This document shows, piece after piece, positions 26,191 to 34,211 of a stretch of 64,000 bases of DNA (its first letter is position 1; the number at the start of each line of letters is the position of its first letter). The DNA lies in assembly GCF_003752155.1 (NCBI RefSeq), contig NZ_RJVG01000007.1, positions 62,001-126,000 on the forward strand, read 5' to 3'. Origin of the DNA: Mobilisporobacter senegalensis. Lineage in GTDB: Bacteria; Bacillota; Clostridia; Lachnospirales; Lachnospiraceae. The notes below the pieces were generated by a model that saw only the letters and a list, made by a program, of their open reading frames with translations, was not told where the DNA came from and did not search any database. The position numbers and the translations under genes were made by a program.

Positions 26191-26931
26191 TTACATGCCC
26201 ATGCCGCCATCGACTCCGATGGTCTGGCCGGTAATATAACCTGCGTTTTCTGATGCCAGAAATGCAACTGTGTGAGCAATATCCATAACTTTTCCCATTC
26301 TCTTTAATGGTATTCCAGATAAAATTTGTTCTTTCACATTATCACTTAAAACATCTGTCATCTCAGTTTCAATAAATCCTGGTGCTATGGCATTTACTGT
26401 AATTCCTCTGGAAGCGAATTCTCTTGCAAGGGATTTTGTCATCCCGATGATTCCGGCTTTAGAAGCAGAATAATTTGCCTGGCCTGCATTACCTGTAACT
26501 CCCACCACAGAAGACATATTGATAATTCTACCTGATCTTTGTTTTAACATATTTTTAGAAACATGTTTTATACAGTTAAAACTACCTTTTAAATTCGTTG
26601 CAATTACATTATCAAAATCTTCTTCACTCATTTTCAGAATGAGATTATCTCTTGTGATTCCTGCATTATTCACTAATATGTCAATATGTCCAAATTGTTT
26701 CTCTATATCAGAAATCATTGTTTTGCATGCTTCAAAGTCAGAAATATTACATTGATAACTAATAGCGCTCCCGCCATTCTCTTTTATTTCATTCACAACT
26801 TCTTCCGCTTTTTCTTTTGATCCCTGATAGTTTACAATAACTGTAGCTTTATCATTCGCCAGGGTAATAGCAATCGCCCTGCCAATTCCTCTACTTGCCC
26901 CTGTTACCAGAGCTATCTTACCTTCTAGCAT
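26191..26931 (-). CDS. fabG: 3-oxoacyl-ACP reductase
   Basis: 246 residues, an [15 protein letters not shown] binds [15 protein letters not shown] and the catalytic Ser in INMSSVVG and Tyr-Lys in YSASKAG (about 151-155) are intact; the C-terminus [14 protein letters not shown] is the FabG signature. Reduces 3-oxoacyl-ACP. Its start overlaps the end of fabD by 7 bp, indicating translational coupling. Confidence 0.97.
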   Translation of the reverse strand: MLEGKIALVTGASRGIGRAIAITLANDKATVIVNYQGSKEKAEEVVNEIKENGGSAISYQCNISDFEACKTMISDIEKQFGHIDILVNNAGITRDNLILKMSEEDFDNVIATNLKGSFNCIKHVSKNMLKQRSGRIINMSSVVGVTGNAGQANYSASKAGIIGMTKSLAREFASRGITVNAIAPGFIETEMTDVLSDNVKEQILSGIPLKRMGKVMDIAHTVAFLASENAGYITGQTIGVDGGMGM

Positions 26932-27851
26932 TTCGGTACCTCCTGCAACTTTTCCAAATCAGATATTTTTTCAATATTTATGGTTATGCACTCTTTTGAG
27001 ATCTTTTTCACAAAAGAAGTGAGTGTTTTACCAGGTCCTATCTCAATAAAAGTATCTACTCCGTTCGCTATCATTTGTTCTACACTTTGCTGCCACATTA
27101 CAGAGGATGAAACCTGATCTACCAATAAATTTTTAATTCCTTCTCCTTCTGTAACAAACTGTGCATTTGTATTATCTACATATGGAATAACTGGCCTATG
27201 AATCGTAACAGAATCTAAAACTTTACCCAGTTCCTTTCCTGCTCCCTCTAACATGGGTGAATGGAAAGGACCACTTACATTAAGAGGCAGTACTCTCTTA
27301 GCTCCTGCTTCCTTAATACGTATCCCCGCTTCCTCTACTGCTTTCGCCTCACCGGATATAACAATCTGCCCCGGGCAGTTATAATTTGCAACTGTCACAA
27401 TCCCCGGTGTTTCTTCGCAGATTTTACTTGTCAGCTTTTCATCTAACCCTAAGACTGCAGCCATGGCTCCCAGTCCTACAGGTACTGCCTCCTGCATTAA
27501 AATTCCACGTTGCCTTACTACTTTTAGCGCATCTTCAAAAGTTAAAACTTTGCTGGCCACCAGCGCTGGATACTCTCCCAGGCTGAGTCCTGCAGTAACA
27601 TCTGCTTTCACTCCCATAGATTCCACTTTTCTTAGAATAGCAATACAAACTGTTAATATGGCTGCTTGTGTATACTCTGTAATATTTAATTGTTCATTCT
27701 CTGTAAAACAAATTTCTGCAATATCTATATTAAGTATCTCTTTTGCTTTATCAAATATTTCTTTACTTTCTTCATATGTTTCATAAAAGTCCTGCGCCAT
27801 ACCTATGTATTGGGCACCTTGACCTGGAAATATAAATGCGGTTTTAGCCAT
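26925..27851 (-). CDS. fabD: Malonyl-CoA:ACP transacylase
   Basis: 308 residues. [22 protein letters not shown] starts the acyltransferase; GLSLGEY contains the nucleophile Ser90; the catalytic His lies in GPFHSPML. Loads malonyl onto ACP. The start at 27851 matches the family N-terminus; an in-frame upstream codon at 27872 would add seven unusual residues. It is the first gene after an internal terminator and a FabT-like operator, so it probably begins a second transcript in the cluster. Confidence 0.95.
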   Translation of the reverse strand: MAKTAFIFPGQGAQYIGMAQDFYETYEESKEIFDKAKEILNIDIAEICFTENEQLNITEYTQAAILTVCIAILRKVESMGVKADVTAGLSLGEYPALVASKVLTFEDALKVVRQRGILMQEAVPVGLGAMAAVLGLDEKLTSKICEETPGIVTVANYNCPGQIVISGEAKAVEEAGIRIKEAGAKRVLPLNVSGPFHSPMLEGAGKELGKVLDSVTIHRPVIPYVDNTNAQFVTEGEGIKNLLVDQVSSSVMWQQSVEQMIANGVDTFIEIGPGKTLTSFVKKISKECITINIEKISDLEKLQEVPKC

Positions 27852-27883
27852 TACGATCTTTTTCCTTTCCATGTATTTCCATT

Positions 27884-27912
27884 ATTATTTTGATTATCAA
27901 AGTATTTGACAA
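27884..27912 (-). promoter_or_regulatory. Internal fab promoter with FabT-like operator
   Basis: On the minus strand TTGTCA (27907-27912), 17-bp spacer, AATAAT (27884-27889). The palindrome TTTGATTATCAAA (27889-27901) fills most of the spacer and touches the -10 box. It fits the TTTGA-N3-TCAAA pattern of MarR-type FabT sites and matches two more sites before acpP. Confidence 0.6.
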
Positions 27913-27944
27913 AAAAATATATTTGTCGCGAAGACAAATATATT
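27911..27944 (-). terminator. Terminator/attenuator between fabK and fabD
   Basis: The stem AATATATTTGTC / GACAAATATATT (27933-27944 with 27916-27927) has loop TTCGC on the minus strand and is followed by a run of seven T. It lies 40 bp after the fabK stop. Confidence 0.75.
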
Positions 27945-27984
27945 CTAATTCATATCTCCTTCGGGAATCCATTATAGATTTTGC

Positions 27985-28914
27985 TTAATCTCTTACCTTT
28001 AATATTGTATTTGCTTCTTCTATAATTTCTTCAATAATCTCTTTGCAAGATTGTTCTTTGCTGACTAAACCTGCAATTTGTCCCGCCATAAGCGATCCAT
28101 TTACAGTGTCTCCCTCCACAACTGCTTTCTTTAGAGACCCAAGAGTTAAAAGCTCAAGTTCTTCGAAACTTGTTCCGGCTTTCTCTAATTTAAGGTACTC
28201 TCTTGTCATGTTATTACGTAAAGATCTTACCGGATGTCCTGTAGAACGTCCTGTTACTGCTGAGTCTATATCTTTTGATTCAATAATCTTTTTCTTATAA
28301 TTATCATGTACAATGGATTCATGAGAAACAACAAATCTGGTTCCTATCTGACCTGCTTCTGCCCCTAATGCAAATACTGCAGCCAGACCTCTGCCATCAC
28401 CAATTCCACCGGCTGCAATTACGGGAATATTAACTGCATCTACAATCTGTGGTATCAAAGCCATAGTGGTAAGTTCACCAATATGTCCACCGGCTTCACA
28501 TCCTTCTGCAACAACAGCATCAGCTCCATATTTCTCCATTCTTTTCGCTAATGCCACGGAAGCAACTACAGGGATGATTTTGATTCCTGCTTCTTTCCAC
28601 ATGCCAATATATTTTTCTGGATTTCCAGCACCAGTCGTTACCACTTTTACATCTTCTTCTACAACTAATCTGGCAATTGTCTCCGCATGAGGGCTTAGTA
28701 ACATAATATTGACCCCAAATGGATTCTTTGTTAATTCTTTTGCTTTTCTGATTTCAGCTCTGACAACTTCAACTGGAGCATTCCCAGCTGCAATAATTCC
28801 TAACCCACCCGCGTTTGATACTGCGCTTGCAAGATGATGTTCAGCTACCCATGCCATTCCACCTTGTATAATTGGATACTTTATCTGAAGCAGCTCACAT
28901 ATTCTTGTTTTCAT
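27985..28914 (-). CDS. fabK: Enoyl-ACP reductase II (FabK)
   Basis: 309 residues. YPIIQGGMAWVAEHHLASAVSNAGGLGII is the FabK FMN-binding start; VVAEGCEAGGHIG, PVIAAGGIGDGRG and GAEAGQIGTRFVVSHES are conserved, and the length equals characterised FabK proteins. It reduces trans-2-enoyl-ACP with NAD(P)H via FMN. Its place right after acpP and before fabD matches the Firmicute FabK clusters. No FabI or FabL is visible in the window. Confidence 0.93.
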   Translation of the reverse strand: MKTRICELLQIKYPIIQGGMAWVAEHHLASAVSNAGGLGIIAAGNAPVEVVRAEIRKAKELTKNPFGVNIMLLSPHAETIARLVVEEDVKVVTTGAGNPEKYIGMWKEAGIKIIPVVASVALAKRMEKYGADAVVAEGCEAGGHIGELTTMALIPQIVDAVNIPVIAAGGIGDGRGLAAVFALGAEAGQIGTRFVVSHESIVHDNYKKKIIESKDIDSAVTGRSTGHPVRSLRNNMTREYLKLEKAGTSFEELELLTLGSLKKAVVEGDTVNGSLMAGQIAGLVSKEQSCKEIIEEIIEEANTILKVRD

Positions 28915-29012
28915 ATACTATCCTGACCTTTCTTTGTAGAAATATTTGTTACAGTCCACAGATGTAGCAAAGTGAAATCAAGCTTAATGCTGAACTGTAA
29001 TATTATAATATA

Positions 29013-29246
29013 TTATGCTTCTACACCTTTGTCTTTTAAATAACTAATAACACCTTCAACAGTTGCTATATTGGCAAGGTCCTCTGCTGGAATTTCTACT
29101 TCATATTCTTCTTCAATAGCCATAACAAGTTCAAATAAATCCAAAGAATCTGCTCCTAAGTCTTCTTTAAAACTTGAAGTTAATTGAATTTCTGATTCCT
29201 GTACATTTAATTGATCTGCTATGATTTTTTTAATATTTTCTAACAT
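29013..29246 (-). CDS. acpP: Acyl carrier protein
   Basis: 77 residues, acidic, with EDLGADSLDLFELVMAIEEEYEVEI; Ser34 in DSL is the phosphopantetheine site. It carries the growing acyl chain. First gene of the fab cluster, with AAAGGAG before the ATG and a promoter carrying two FabT-like sites. In many related clusters fabT and fabH precede this gene; here a lipid kinase gene does instead. Confidence 0.97.
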   Translation of the reverse strand: MLENIKKIIADQLNVQESEIQLTSSFKEDLGADSLDLFELVMAIEEEYEVEIPAEDLANIATVEGVISYLKDKGVEA

Positions 29247-29291
29247 ATAATAGTCTCCTTTAATTCATCCTTCTGACAAAATTCATCATAT

Positions 29292-29320
29292 TTTGAATTT
29301 CAAATTATTTGATATTCAAA
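29292..29320. promoter_or_regulatory. Two FabT-like operator sites before acpP
   Basis: TTTGAATTTCAAA (29292-29304) and TTTGATATTCAAA (29308-29320) share TTTGA-N3-TCAAA, are 16 bp apart centre to centre, and cover the expected transcription start of acpP. Confidence 0.65.
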
Positions 29321-29348
29321 ATATAATACGAATCATTTCTTTTGTCAA
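29320..29348 (-). promoter_or_regulatory. acpP promoter
   Basis: On the minus strand TTGACA (29343-29348), 17-bp spacer, TATATT (29320-29325). Confidence 0.75.
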
Positions 29349-29352
29349 GGAA

Positions 29353-29393
29353 AAAAAGTTGTATCAATTTTTCTAAAATTAATACAACTTTTT
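29353..29393 (-). terminator. Terminator of the lipid kinase gene
   Basis: AAAAAGTTGTAT pairs with ATACAACTTTTT and is followed by T residues on the minus strand; it separates the queA-lipid kinase unit from the acpP promoter. The A/T-rich symmetry may let it work in both directions. Confidence 0.8.
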
Positions 29394-29427
29394 ATATTCA
29401 GATGAACCATTGTCTTTCTCTAAATTA

Positions 29428-30387
29428 TTACATTTTCATTTTATTATCAATCAAAGCTGCTTTAACTTCAGTATTTTTCGTTGAAATTAATGCTTTTTTA
29501 GGTTCGATTCGGTAAGCTATTGCCTGTTTGTAAATTTTAATATCTACCTGGCTGAAATTACCACCAAATTCCCCATCCAGAGTCCATGGAACTTCCTCTT
29601 TTGCTTCTATTGACATACGATTGGTCCGAAATGAATAAATTAAATTGGTACTTGTGTCTTTGGTTATCAGAGTATTGATAATAGCCTGTAATTCAATTGG
29701 ATTCTTAGGAACTTTAATAAGACATATTTCAAACAGACCATCATCTAATAAAATTTCCTTGCCTATAAAGCCTTTGAATCCTCCCACAGAACTGGAATTG
29801 GTTATCATGCCAAATATAAATTCTTCTTCTATGACCTTATCATCATATTTTACTATCATTTTATAACTTTTTAGACTTGGGAGGCGTTTCATTCCTTCTA
29901 ACAGATAAGCAACCCGGCCGAGGGTGTTTTTAATTGTCTGGGGCGTTTCGTAAGACACTTCCGTAAAAGCTCCAAATGCCGCAACATAAGCAAAAAATTC
30001 ATCATTCACAGAGCCTACATCGTAATAATAAGGTTCTCCGTTCACTGCCACTTCTGCTGCCCTTAAGATATTTTTAGGTATTTTATGACTGGCAGCAAAA
30101 TCATTCGTTGTTCCAGCCGGCAGGTACCCTATTTCCGGACGTTTTTCAAGGGTCATTACACCAGCCGTTACTTCATTAAGTGTTCCATCCCCTCCGGAAC
30201 AGACAATTAAATCATACTCTTTCGCACTATTTTTCACGATCCTGGTGGCATCCTGTTTCCCTCTTGTAGCATATATTGTCACTTCATAATCTGCTTTTAC
30301 AAAGATTTCAACAATATCAGACAATCTGGTTTTAATCTTACCTTTTCCTGCATTTGGATTATAAACAAATAACATTTTTTTCTTCAT
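29428..30387 (-). CDS. Diacylglycerol kinase-family lipid kinase (YegS/BmrU type)
   Basis: 319 residues. NPNAGKGKIKTRLSD (about 10-24), the nucleotide motif VCSGGDGTLNEVTAG (about 62-76) and YLPAGTTNDFAASHKIPKN define the DAGK catalytic domain; LLDDGLFEICLIKVP is in the C-terminal beta-sandwich. The family phosphorylates diacylglycerol or related lipids at the membrane. It follows queA by 26 bp and lies just before the fab cluster in the same direction, but a terminator separates them. Which lipid it uses cannot be told. Confidence 0.88.
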   Translation of the reverse strand: MKKKMLFVYNPNAGKGKIKTRLSDIVEIFVKADYEVTIYATRGKQDATRIVKNSAKEYDLIVCSGGDGTLNEVTAGVMTLEKRPEIGYLPAGTTNDFAASHKIPKNILRAAEVAVNGEPYYYDVGSVNDEFFAYVAAFGAFTEVSYETPQTIKNTLGRVAYLLEGMKRLPSLKSYKMIVKYDDKVIEEEFIFGMITNSSSVGGFKGFIGKEILLDDGLFEICLIKVPKNPIELQAIINTLITKDTSTNLIYSFRTNRMSIEAKEEVPWTLDGEFGGNFSQVDIKIYKQAIAYRIEPKKALISTKNTEVKAALIDNKMKM

Positions 30388-30413
30388 ATCATCCCAACTT
30401 TCTTAAAGTGGCA

Positions 30414-31451
30414 TTATTTTTCTAAATCGGTGATGAACATGGCATCCCCAAAACTAAAAAAACGATATTTCTCTTCTACTGCAATTTTATAAGCATTTAA
30501 AACATTCTCTCTTCCTGCAAGTGCAGAAACCAACATAATTAGCGTTGATTCTGGTAAATGGAAGTTCGTAATTAATGCATCTAATATTTTAAATTTATAT
30601 CCTGGATAAATAAATATTTCGGTATTTCCACTGCAGGCCTTTAGCATTCCATTCTCATCCCCAGCAGATTCTATAGTTCTGCAGCTTGTAGTACCTACAC
30701 ATATAATACGTCCGCCATTCTTCTTCGTATTATTAATAATATCTGCGGCTTCTGAATCAATCTGATAGAATTCTGAATGCATATGATGTGCTAAGATATC
30801 CTCTTCCTTTACCGGACGAAATGTTCCAAGACCAACGTGGAGCGTCACATTAGCAATGGCTATCCCCTTTGCCCGAATCCCATCTAATAATTCATTGGTA
30901 AAGTGGAGACCTGCAGTAGGTGCCGCTGCAGATCCTTCATATTTTGCATATACGGTCTGATAGCGATTTTTATCTTTTAATGTATGGGTAATATATGGAG
31001 GAAGTGGCATTTGACCTAATTTATCAAGGATTTCTTCAAAGATACCTTCATAATGGAATTTTACAAGGCGGTTTCCTTCCTCTACTATGTCAACCACTTC
31101 AGCTCTAAGAAGCCCCTCCCCAAATACCAGTTTTGCACCTTTTTTGGCTTTTTTCCCTGGTTTCACAAGAGTCTCCCATATATCTCCTTCATTACGTTTT
31201 AATAATAGCAATTCCACACTGGCTCCTGTATCTTCTTTAGATCCTATCAGCCTTGCCGGAATAACTTTTGTATTATTTAAAACCAGGCAGTCACCTGGTC
31301 GTATATAATCAATGATATCCTTAAATATTTTATGCTCTGTCCTGCCAGTTTCCTTGTCTAAAATTAATAATCTTGAACTGGATCTGTCTAATAAAGGATC
31401 CTGGGCGATCAATTCTTCTGGTAAGTAAAAATCAAAATCTTTCTTCTTCAT
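30414..31451 (-). CDS. queA: S-adenosylmethionine:tRNA ribosyltransferase-isomerase
   Basis: 345 residues. [15 protein letters not shown] at the N-terminus, [41 protein letters not shown] and [20 protein letters not shown] are all QueA signatures. It adds the epoxycyclopentane precursor to preQ1 in tRNA to form epoxyqueuosine. Length is standard. The other queuosine genes (tgt, queG/queH) are not in the window. The 461-bp gap upstream holds two large hairpins and no gene. Confidence 0.95.
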   Translation of the reverse strand: MKKKDFDFYLPEELIAQDPLLDRSSSRLLILDKETGRTEHKIFKDIIDYIRPGDCLVLNNTKVIPARLIGSKEDTGASVELLLLKRNEGDIWETLVKPGKKAKKGAKLVFGEGLLRAEVVDIVEEGNRLVKFHYEGIFEEILDKLGQMPLPPYITHTLKDKNRYQTVYAKYEGSAAAPTAGLHFTNELLDGIRAKGIAIANVTLHVGLGTFRPVKEEDILAHHMHSEFYQIDSEAADIINNTKKNGGRIICVGTTSCRTIESAGDENGMLKACSGNTEIFIYPGYKFKILDALITNFHLPESTLIMLVSALAGRENVLNAYKIAVEEKYRFFSFGDAMFITDLEK

Positions 31452-31542
31452 GTATTCTCTCTTTTCCTATATCTTCTTGTATTGTTGCATACCTTTAGTT
31501 AGTATACCAACTTTATTCATACCATATGCTTTCATAAATTAC

Positions 31543-31658
31543 GCAGATTAGGAGCTTAAAAACTACGTTTTTAAGCTCACGTTGCACTTATCCATGAGAC
31601 TCAGAACACTTATTCAAGCAAGCTTGATAAGTGTTCTGAGTCTCATGGACTAATCTGC
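31543..31658. repeat. 116-bp cruciform-like element with three stems
   Basis: Outer arms GCAGATTAG / CTAATCTGC (31543-31551, 31650-31658) enclose stem 1, GAGCTTAAAAAC / GTTTTTAAGCTC (31552-31578), and stem 2, whose 22-bp arms 31592-31613 and 31627-31648 start CCATGAGACTC and end GAGTCTCATGG. Stem 2 nearly continues to its centre (TCAAGC AA GCTTGA). There is no T tract, so it is not an ordinary terminator. It may be a small non-autonomous mobile element or a structured RNA. Nothing else is recognised in 31659-31805. Confidence 0.7.
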
Positions 31659-31805
31659 TTATCGTGGATATTATAACATCAATTCTAATATCAGTCTATA
31701 ATTCTAAGTTTAAGATTCTTAAAAATATATAAATTTTTCCATAAATATTCAGTATCAATATGTTCTATAAATTTACTTCCTTGTAAAATTTTTTACTAAC
31801 TATTC

Positions 31806-31874
31806 ATAGAAGAAACTATATTATCCTGATAATTTGCTGTGCAGAAATTGTCAGGATAATATAGTTTCTTCTAT
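31806..31874 (-). terminator. Very strong hairpin, probable terminator of the YtrA-type ABC operon
   Basis: A perfect 24-bp stem (31806-31829 with 31851-31874; ATAGAAGAAACTAT start) is extended inside by one wobble and five more pairs to a 9-base loop. It is 38 bp after the permease stop. No clear T run follows on either strand. Confidence 0.65.
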
Positions 31875-31912
31875 AATAATACTAATATTCTATAAAAATG
31901 TTTCTATGAAAA

Positions 31913-32653
31913 TTAAACACATACTTTTTTATCTAACATCCACGCAGTACCAAAATAAGTAATGGCAATAAAACACGATGTATATAAACAATTCATAATA
32001 ATATAAGTTTCACTGAAATTACCACCAATTGTTTTTTCTGTTATAAAAGAATATAGGAAATTGATAACTAAAAAGATTGCAAAACTTACGACCCCTTTAA
32101 ACTTTTTATTTGCTAAAAATGTTGTACTTAAAGTTATCGAGAAAAATCCAATGGTCATGATACTGATCCAGCTAAGCAGAAGCAGAAGAAAGATAAGTAA
32201 TACTGTTTTTGTATCCACATTTGCTTTTATAATTTGTTCTGCTGTAGTTACAATCATATCCCTGATTTCTGCCAGCATATCGTATTTTGCAATAACTATC
32301 CCTATATCTGCAATACCAACCAATAAAAATGCAAATCCAGTGACTAATACCTGAATTCCTGCAGTTAATACTTTAGCCCCAACAATCTGATAACTTGATC
32401 TAGGTGTTAAAAATAGCATGTAACTACGCTTTGAATTTAAATCATTAGAATAAGTTATTATATTTTCAAAAGCTACATAAAGGATGGAAGCATACGTAAT
32501 TAATAATAAAAATCCAATGCTCAGTCCTAATACCTTTTCATTACTTGATAATATACCAAATAAAAATACTATTTCAAGAAGTGCTAAAATAGCCAAAATA
32601 ATTCCTTTGGAAAATGCTTGTTTTCTTAATTCATATTTCATTAATTTTATCAT
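31913..32653 (-). CDS. ABC-2 type permease (YtrC-like position)
   Basis: 246 residues with about six hydrophobic segments (GIILAILALLEIVFLFGIL, VLGLSIGFLLLITYASILYVAF, GIQVLVTGFAFLLVGIADIGIV, TVLLIFLLLLLSWISIMTIGFF, VSFAIFLVINFLYSF, YIIMNCLYTSCFIAITYF). SKRSYMLFLTPRSSYQIVGAK is the cytoplasmic region seen in ABC-2 permeases. Third gene of a GntR-ATPase-permease operon, 14 bp after the ATPase. Substrate unknown; related operons respond to cell-wall antibiotics. Confidence 0.82.
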   Translation of the reverse strand: MIKLMKYELRKQAFSKGIILAILALLEIVFLFGILSSNEKVLGLSIGFLLLITYASILYVAFENIITYSNDLNSKRSYMLFLTPRSSYQIVGAKVLTAGIQVLVTGFAFLLVGIADIGIVIAKYDMLAEIRDMIVTTAEQIIKANVDTKTVLLIFLLLLLSWISIMTIGFFSITLSTTFLANKKFKGVVSFAIFLVINFLYSFITEKTIGGNFSETYIIMNCLYTSCFIAITYFGTAWMLDKKVCV

Positions 32654-32667
32654 TTTACTCTCCCTAT

Positions 32668-33354
32668 CTACGCATAAATCTCTTTATAAATTTCTACAAT
32701 TGACTTGCCCTTAGTTTCTCTTAAATCTTCTGCATCACCGATTAATTCCAGCGAACCATTCTTAATGAATATGGCATGATCGATGATCTTCTCTAATTCA
32801 TCTACAAGATGGCTTGATATCACTATTGTCTTATTCTCTTTTGCTGATTCAAGTATGGTAGTGATGATATTTTCCCTTGTTATAATATCAATCCCATTAA
32901 GTGGTTCATCTAACATATAAAGTTCTGCATCTCTTGCAAGTGTTGCGGCAATCTTTAATTTAGCTGCCAGACCGGAGGATAAACTTTTAGCCTTATCCTT
33001 CATATTCAAATCCATTCTCTGAACTAAATCTTCATAACGTTTTTCATTAAAATCAGGAAAGAAATCCTTATAGTATCTGCCAACATCCCTTACCGTCATA
33101 TAGTTATAAAAAAAAGTTTCAGTTGGCATATAAGCGATTGCTGCTTTGGATTCTACACCAATAGGAAGTCCCTGATAAGTGATTGATCCATTGGTAGGTT
33201 TTATTAGTCCTGCGACCATTTTCATAAGAGTCGTTTTTCCACTTCCATTTGGTCCTAATAAAGCATAAATCCTTCCGCTGTCAATTTCTAAACTTATTCC
33301 ATTTACTGCTGTTTTTGCTATATATTTTTTAACGACATTTTTACATTCTAACAT
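32668..33354 (-). CDS. ABC transporter ATP-binding protein (YtrB-like)
   Basis: 228 residues. Walker A GPNGSGKTTLMKM (about 34-46), signature region KSLSSGLAAKLKIAATLA (SSG in place of SGG), Walker B YMLDEPLNGID, switch His ISSHLVDELEKI. A short export-type ATPase serving the downstream permease. It lies 35 bp after the GntR gene. Confidence 0.9.
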   Translation of the reverse strand: MLECKNVVKKYIAKTAVNGISLEIDSGRIYALLGPNGSGKTTLMKMVAGLIKPTNGSITYQGLPIGVESKAAIAYMPTETFFYNYMTVRDVGRYYKDFFPDFNEKRYEDLVQRMDLNMKDKAKSLSSGLAAKLKIAATLARDAELYMLDEPLNGIDIITRENIITTILESAKENKTIVISSHLVDELEKIIDHAIFIKNGSLELIGDAEDLRETKGKSIVEIYKEIYA

Positions 33355-33389
33355 TTTTATACTCCTTTTAAACTTTATAGTTTTCTTCT

Positions 33390-33740
33390 CTAATACTTTT
33401 TCTCTAAGATCCCAATGACTTCTTCTTTTATAAATCCCAGGTTTTTCATTCCCATAATAAAATCTTCTATTAACTGCTTGGACATATCTGCCTTCATTTC
33501 TAATAATTTATTCTTATCTTCTGTTACATAGGTACCAAGACCTCTTTTGGTAAAACATATCTCATCCATTTCAAGTTCTTTATAAATGCGGCTTGCTGTA
33601 TTGGGATTGATTTTATATTGTAATGCTAAATCCCTGCCCGATGGAAGTTTTGTTCCCAAACTTAAGTTGCCTTTTATAATATTCATCTTTATATCATCAA
33701 TTACTTGAATATATATAGGTATATTATTGTTAAAATCCAT
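33390..33740 (-). CDS. GntR-family regulator, YtrA type
   Basis: 116 residues. The winged helix contains GTKLPSGRDLALQYKINPNTASRIYKELEMD and TKRGLGTYVTED, followed by a short C-terminal helix region of about 40 residues in place of a large effector domain: this is the YtrA subfamily. Members autoregulate a GntR-ABC operon, as the inverted repeat over its own promoter suggests here. AAGGAGG precedes the ATG. Confidence 0.92.
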   Translation of the reverse strand: MDFNNNIPIYIQVIDDIKMNIIKGNLSLGTKLPSGRDLALQYKINPNTASRIYKELEMDEICFTKRGLGTYVTEDKNKLLEMKADMSKQLIEDFIMGMKNLGFIKEEVIGILEKKY

Positions 33741-33776
33741 CCTTTTCCTCCTTCCATAATATTCACTACAGAACGC

Positions 33777-33824
33777 ATACCAGTGTCATAGTCATATAGT
33801 ACACTGGTATATTAGTATTGTCAA
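33777..33824 (-). promoter_or_regulatory. YtrA-type promoter and operator
   Basis: On the minus strand TTGACA (33819-33824), 17-bp spacer, TACTAT (33796-33801). Perfect 10-bp arms ATACCAGTGT (33777-33786) and ACACTGGTAT (33801-33810), 14 bp apart, straddle the -10 box. Confidence 0.75.
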
Positions 33825-33835
33825 GTACTTTTTAA

Positions 33836-34066
33836 TATAATATTAAAAATATCCTGAAAAATGTTTGGTCATGGACAAATAAATGCTTTGGACTTTTAAC
33901 TTTAATTGGGTCTGTTCTATATTTAATATCAGCTTTGCTTTTATTATCCAATCAAAATATAGAATACTCAAAAACAATCAATAAATTTGGATTATTCTAT
34001 CTTTTATTTTCTTTTGTCGTGACAGAAATATATGTATTTGTTAAAAAAGTCAAAAATAAAAATTAA
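33836..34066 (+). pseudogene. Remnant of a membrane protein gene, possibly SdpI-like
   Basis: An open frame of 76 codons after a stop, with no ATG/GTG/TTG start or ribosome-binding site near its 5' end, reading NVWSWTNKCFGLLTLIGSVL, then a short polar stretch, NKFGLFYLLFSFVVTEIYVF and a basic end VKKVKNKN before TAA. The pattern of a W/T-N-K start, a membrane segment, a polar loop and a last membrane segment recalls the C-terminal end of SdpI/DUF1648 immunity-type membrane proteins. It looks like a 3' fragment left after deletion. The family assignment is tentative. Confidence 0.45.
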
Positions 34067-34084
34067 TATTATAATGATTATCAC

Positions 34085-34113
34085 TTGATACTTCCACATG
34101 TTTTTTATAAAAT
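34085..34113 (+). promoter_or_regulatory. Promoter of thymidine kinase
   Basis: TTGATA (34085-34090), 17-bp spacer, TAAAAT (34108-34113), about 100 nt before the ATG. Confidence 0.5.
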
Positions 34114-34211
34114 ATATTTGAGTGTTAATTTAGATAAATTACATATTGGAAGAAACGAGGACATATAGATACGATTCTCGTTGATTTACGAATTTTAAAA
34201 GGGGAAAGAAT

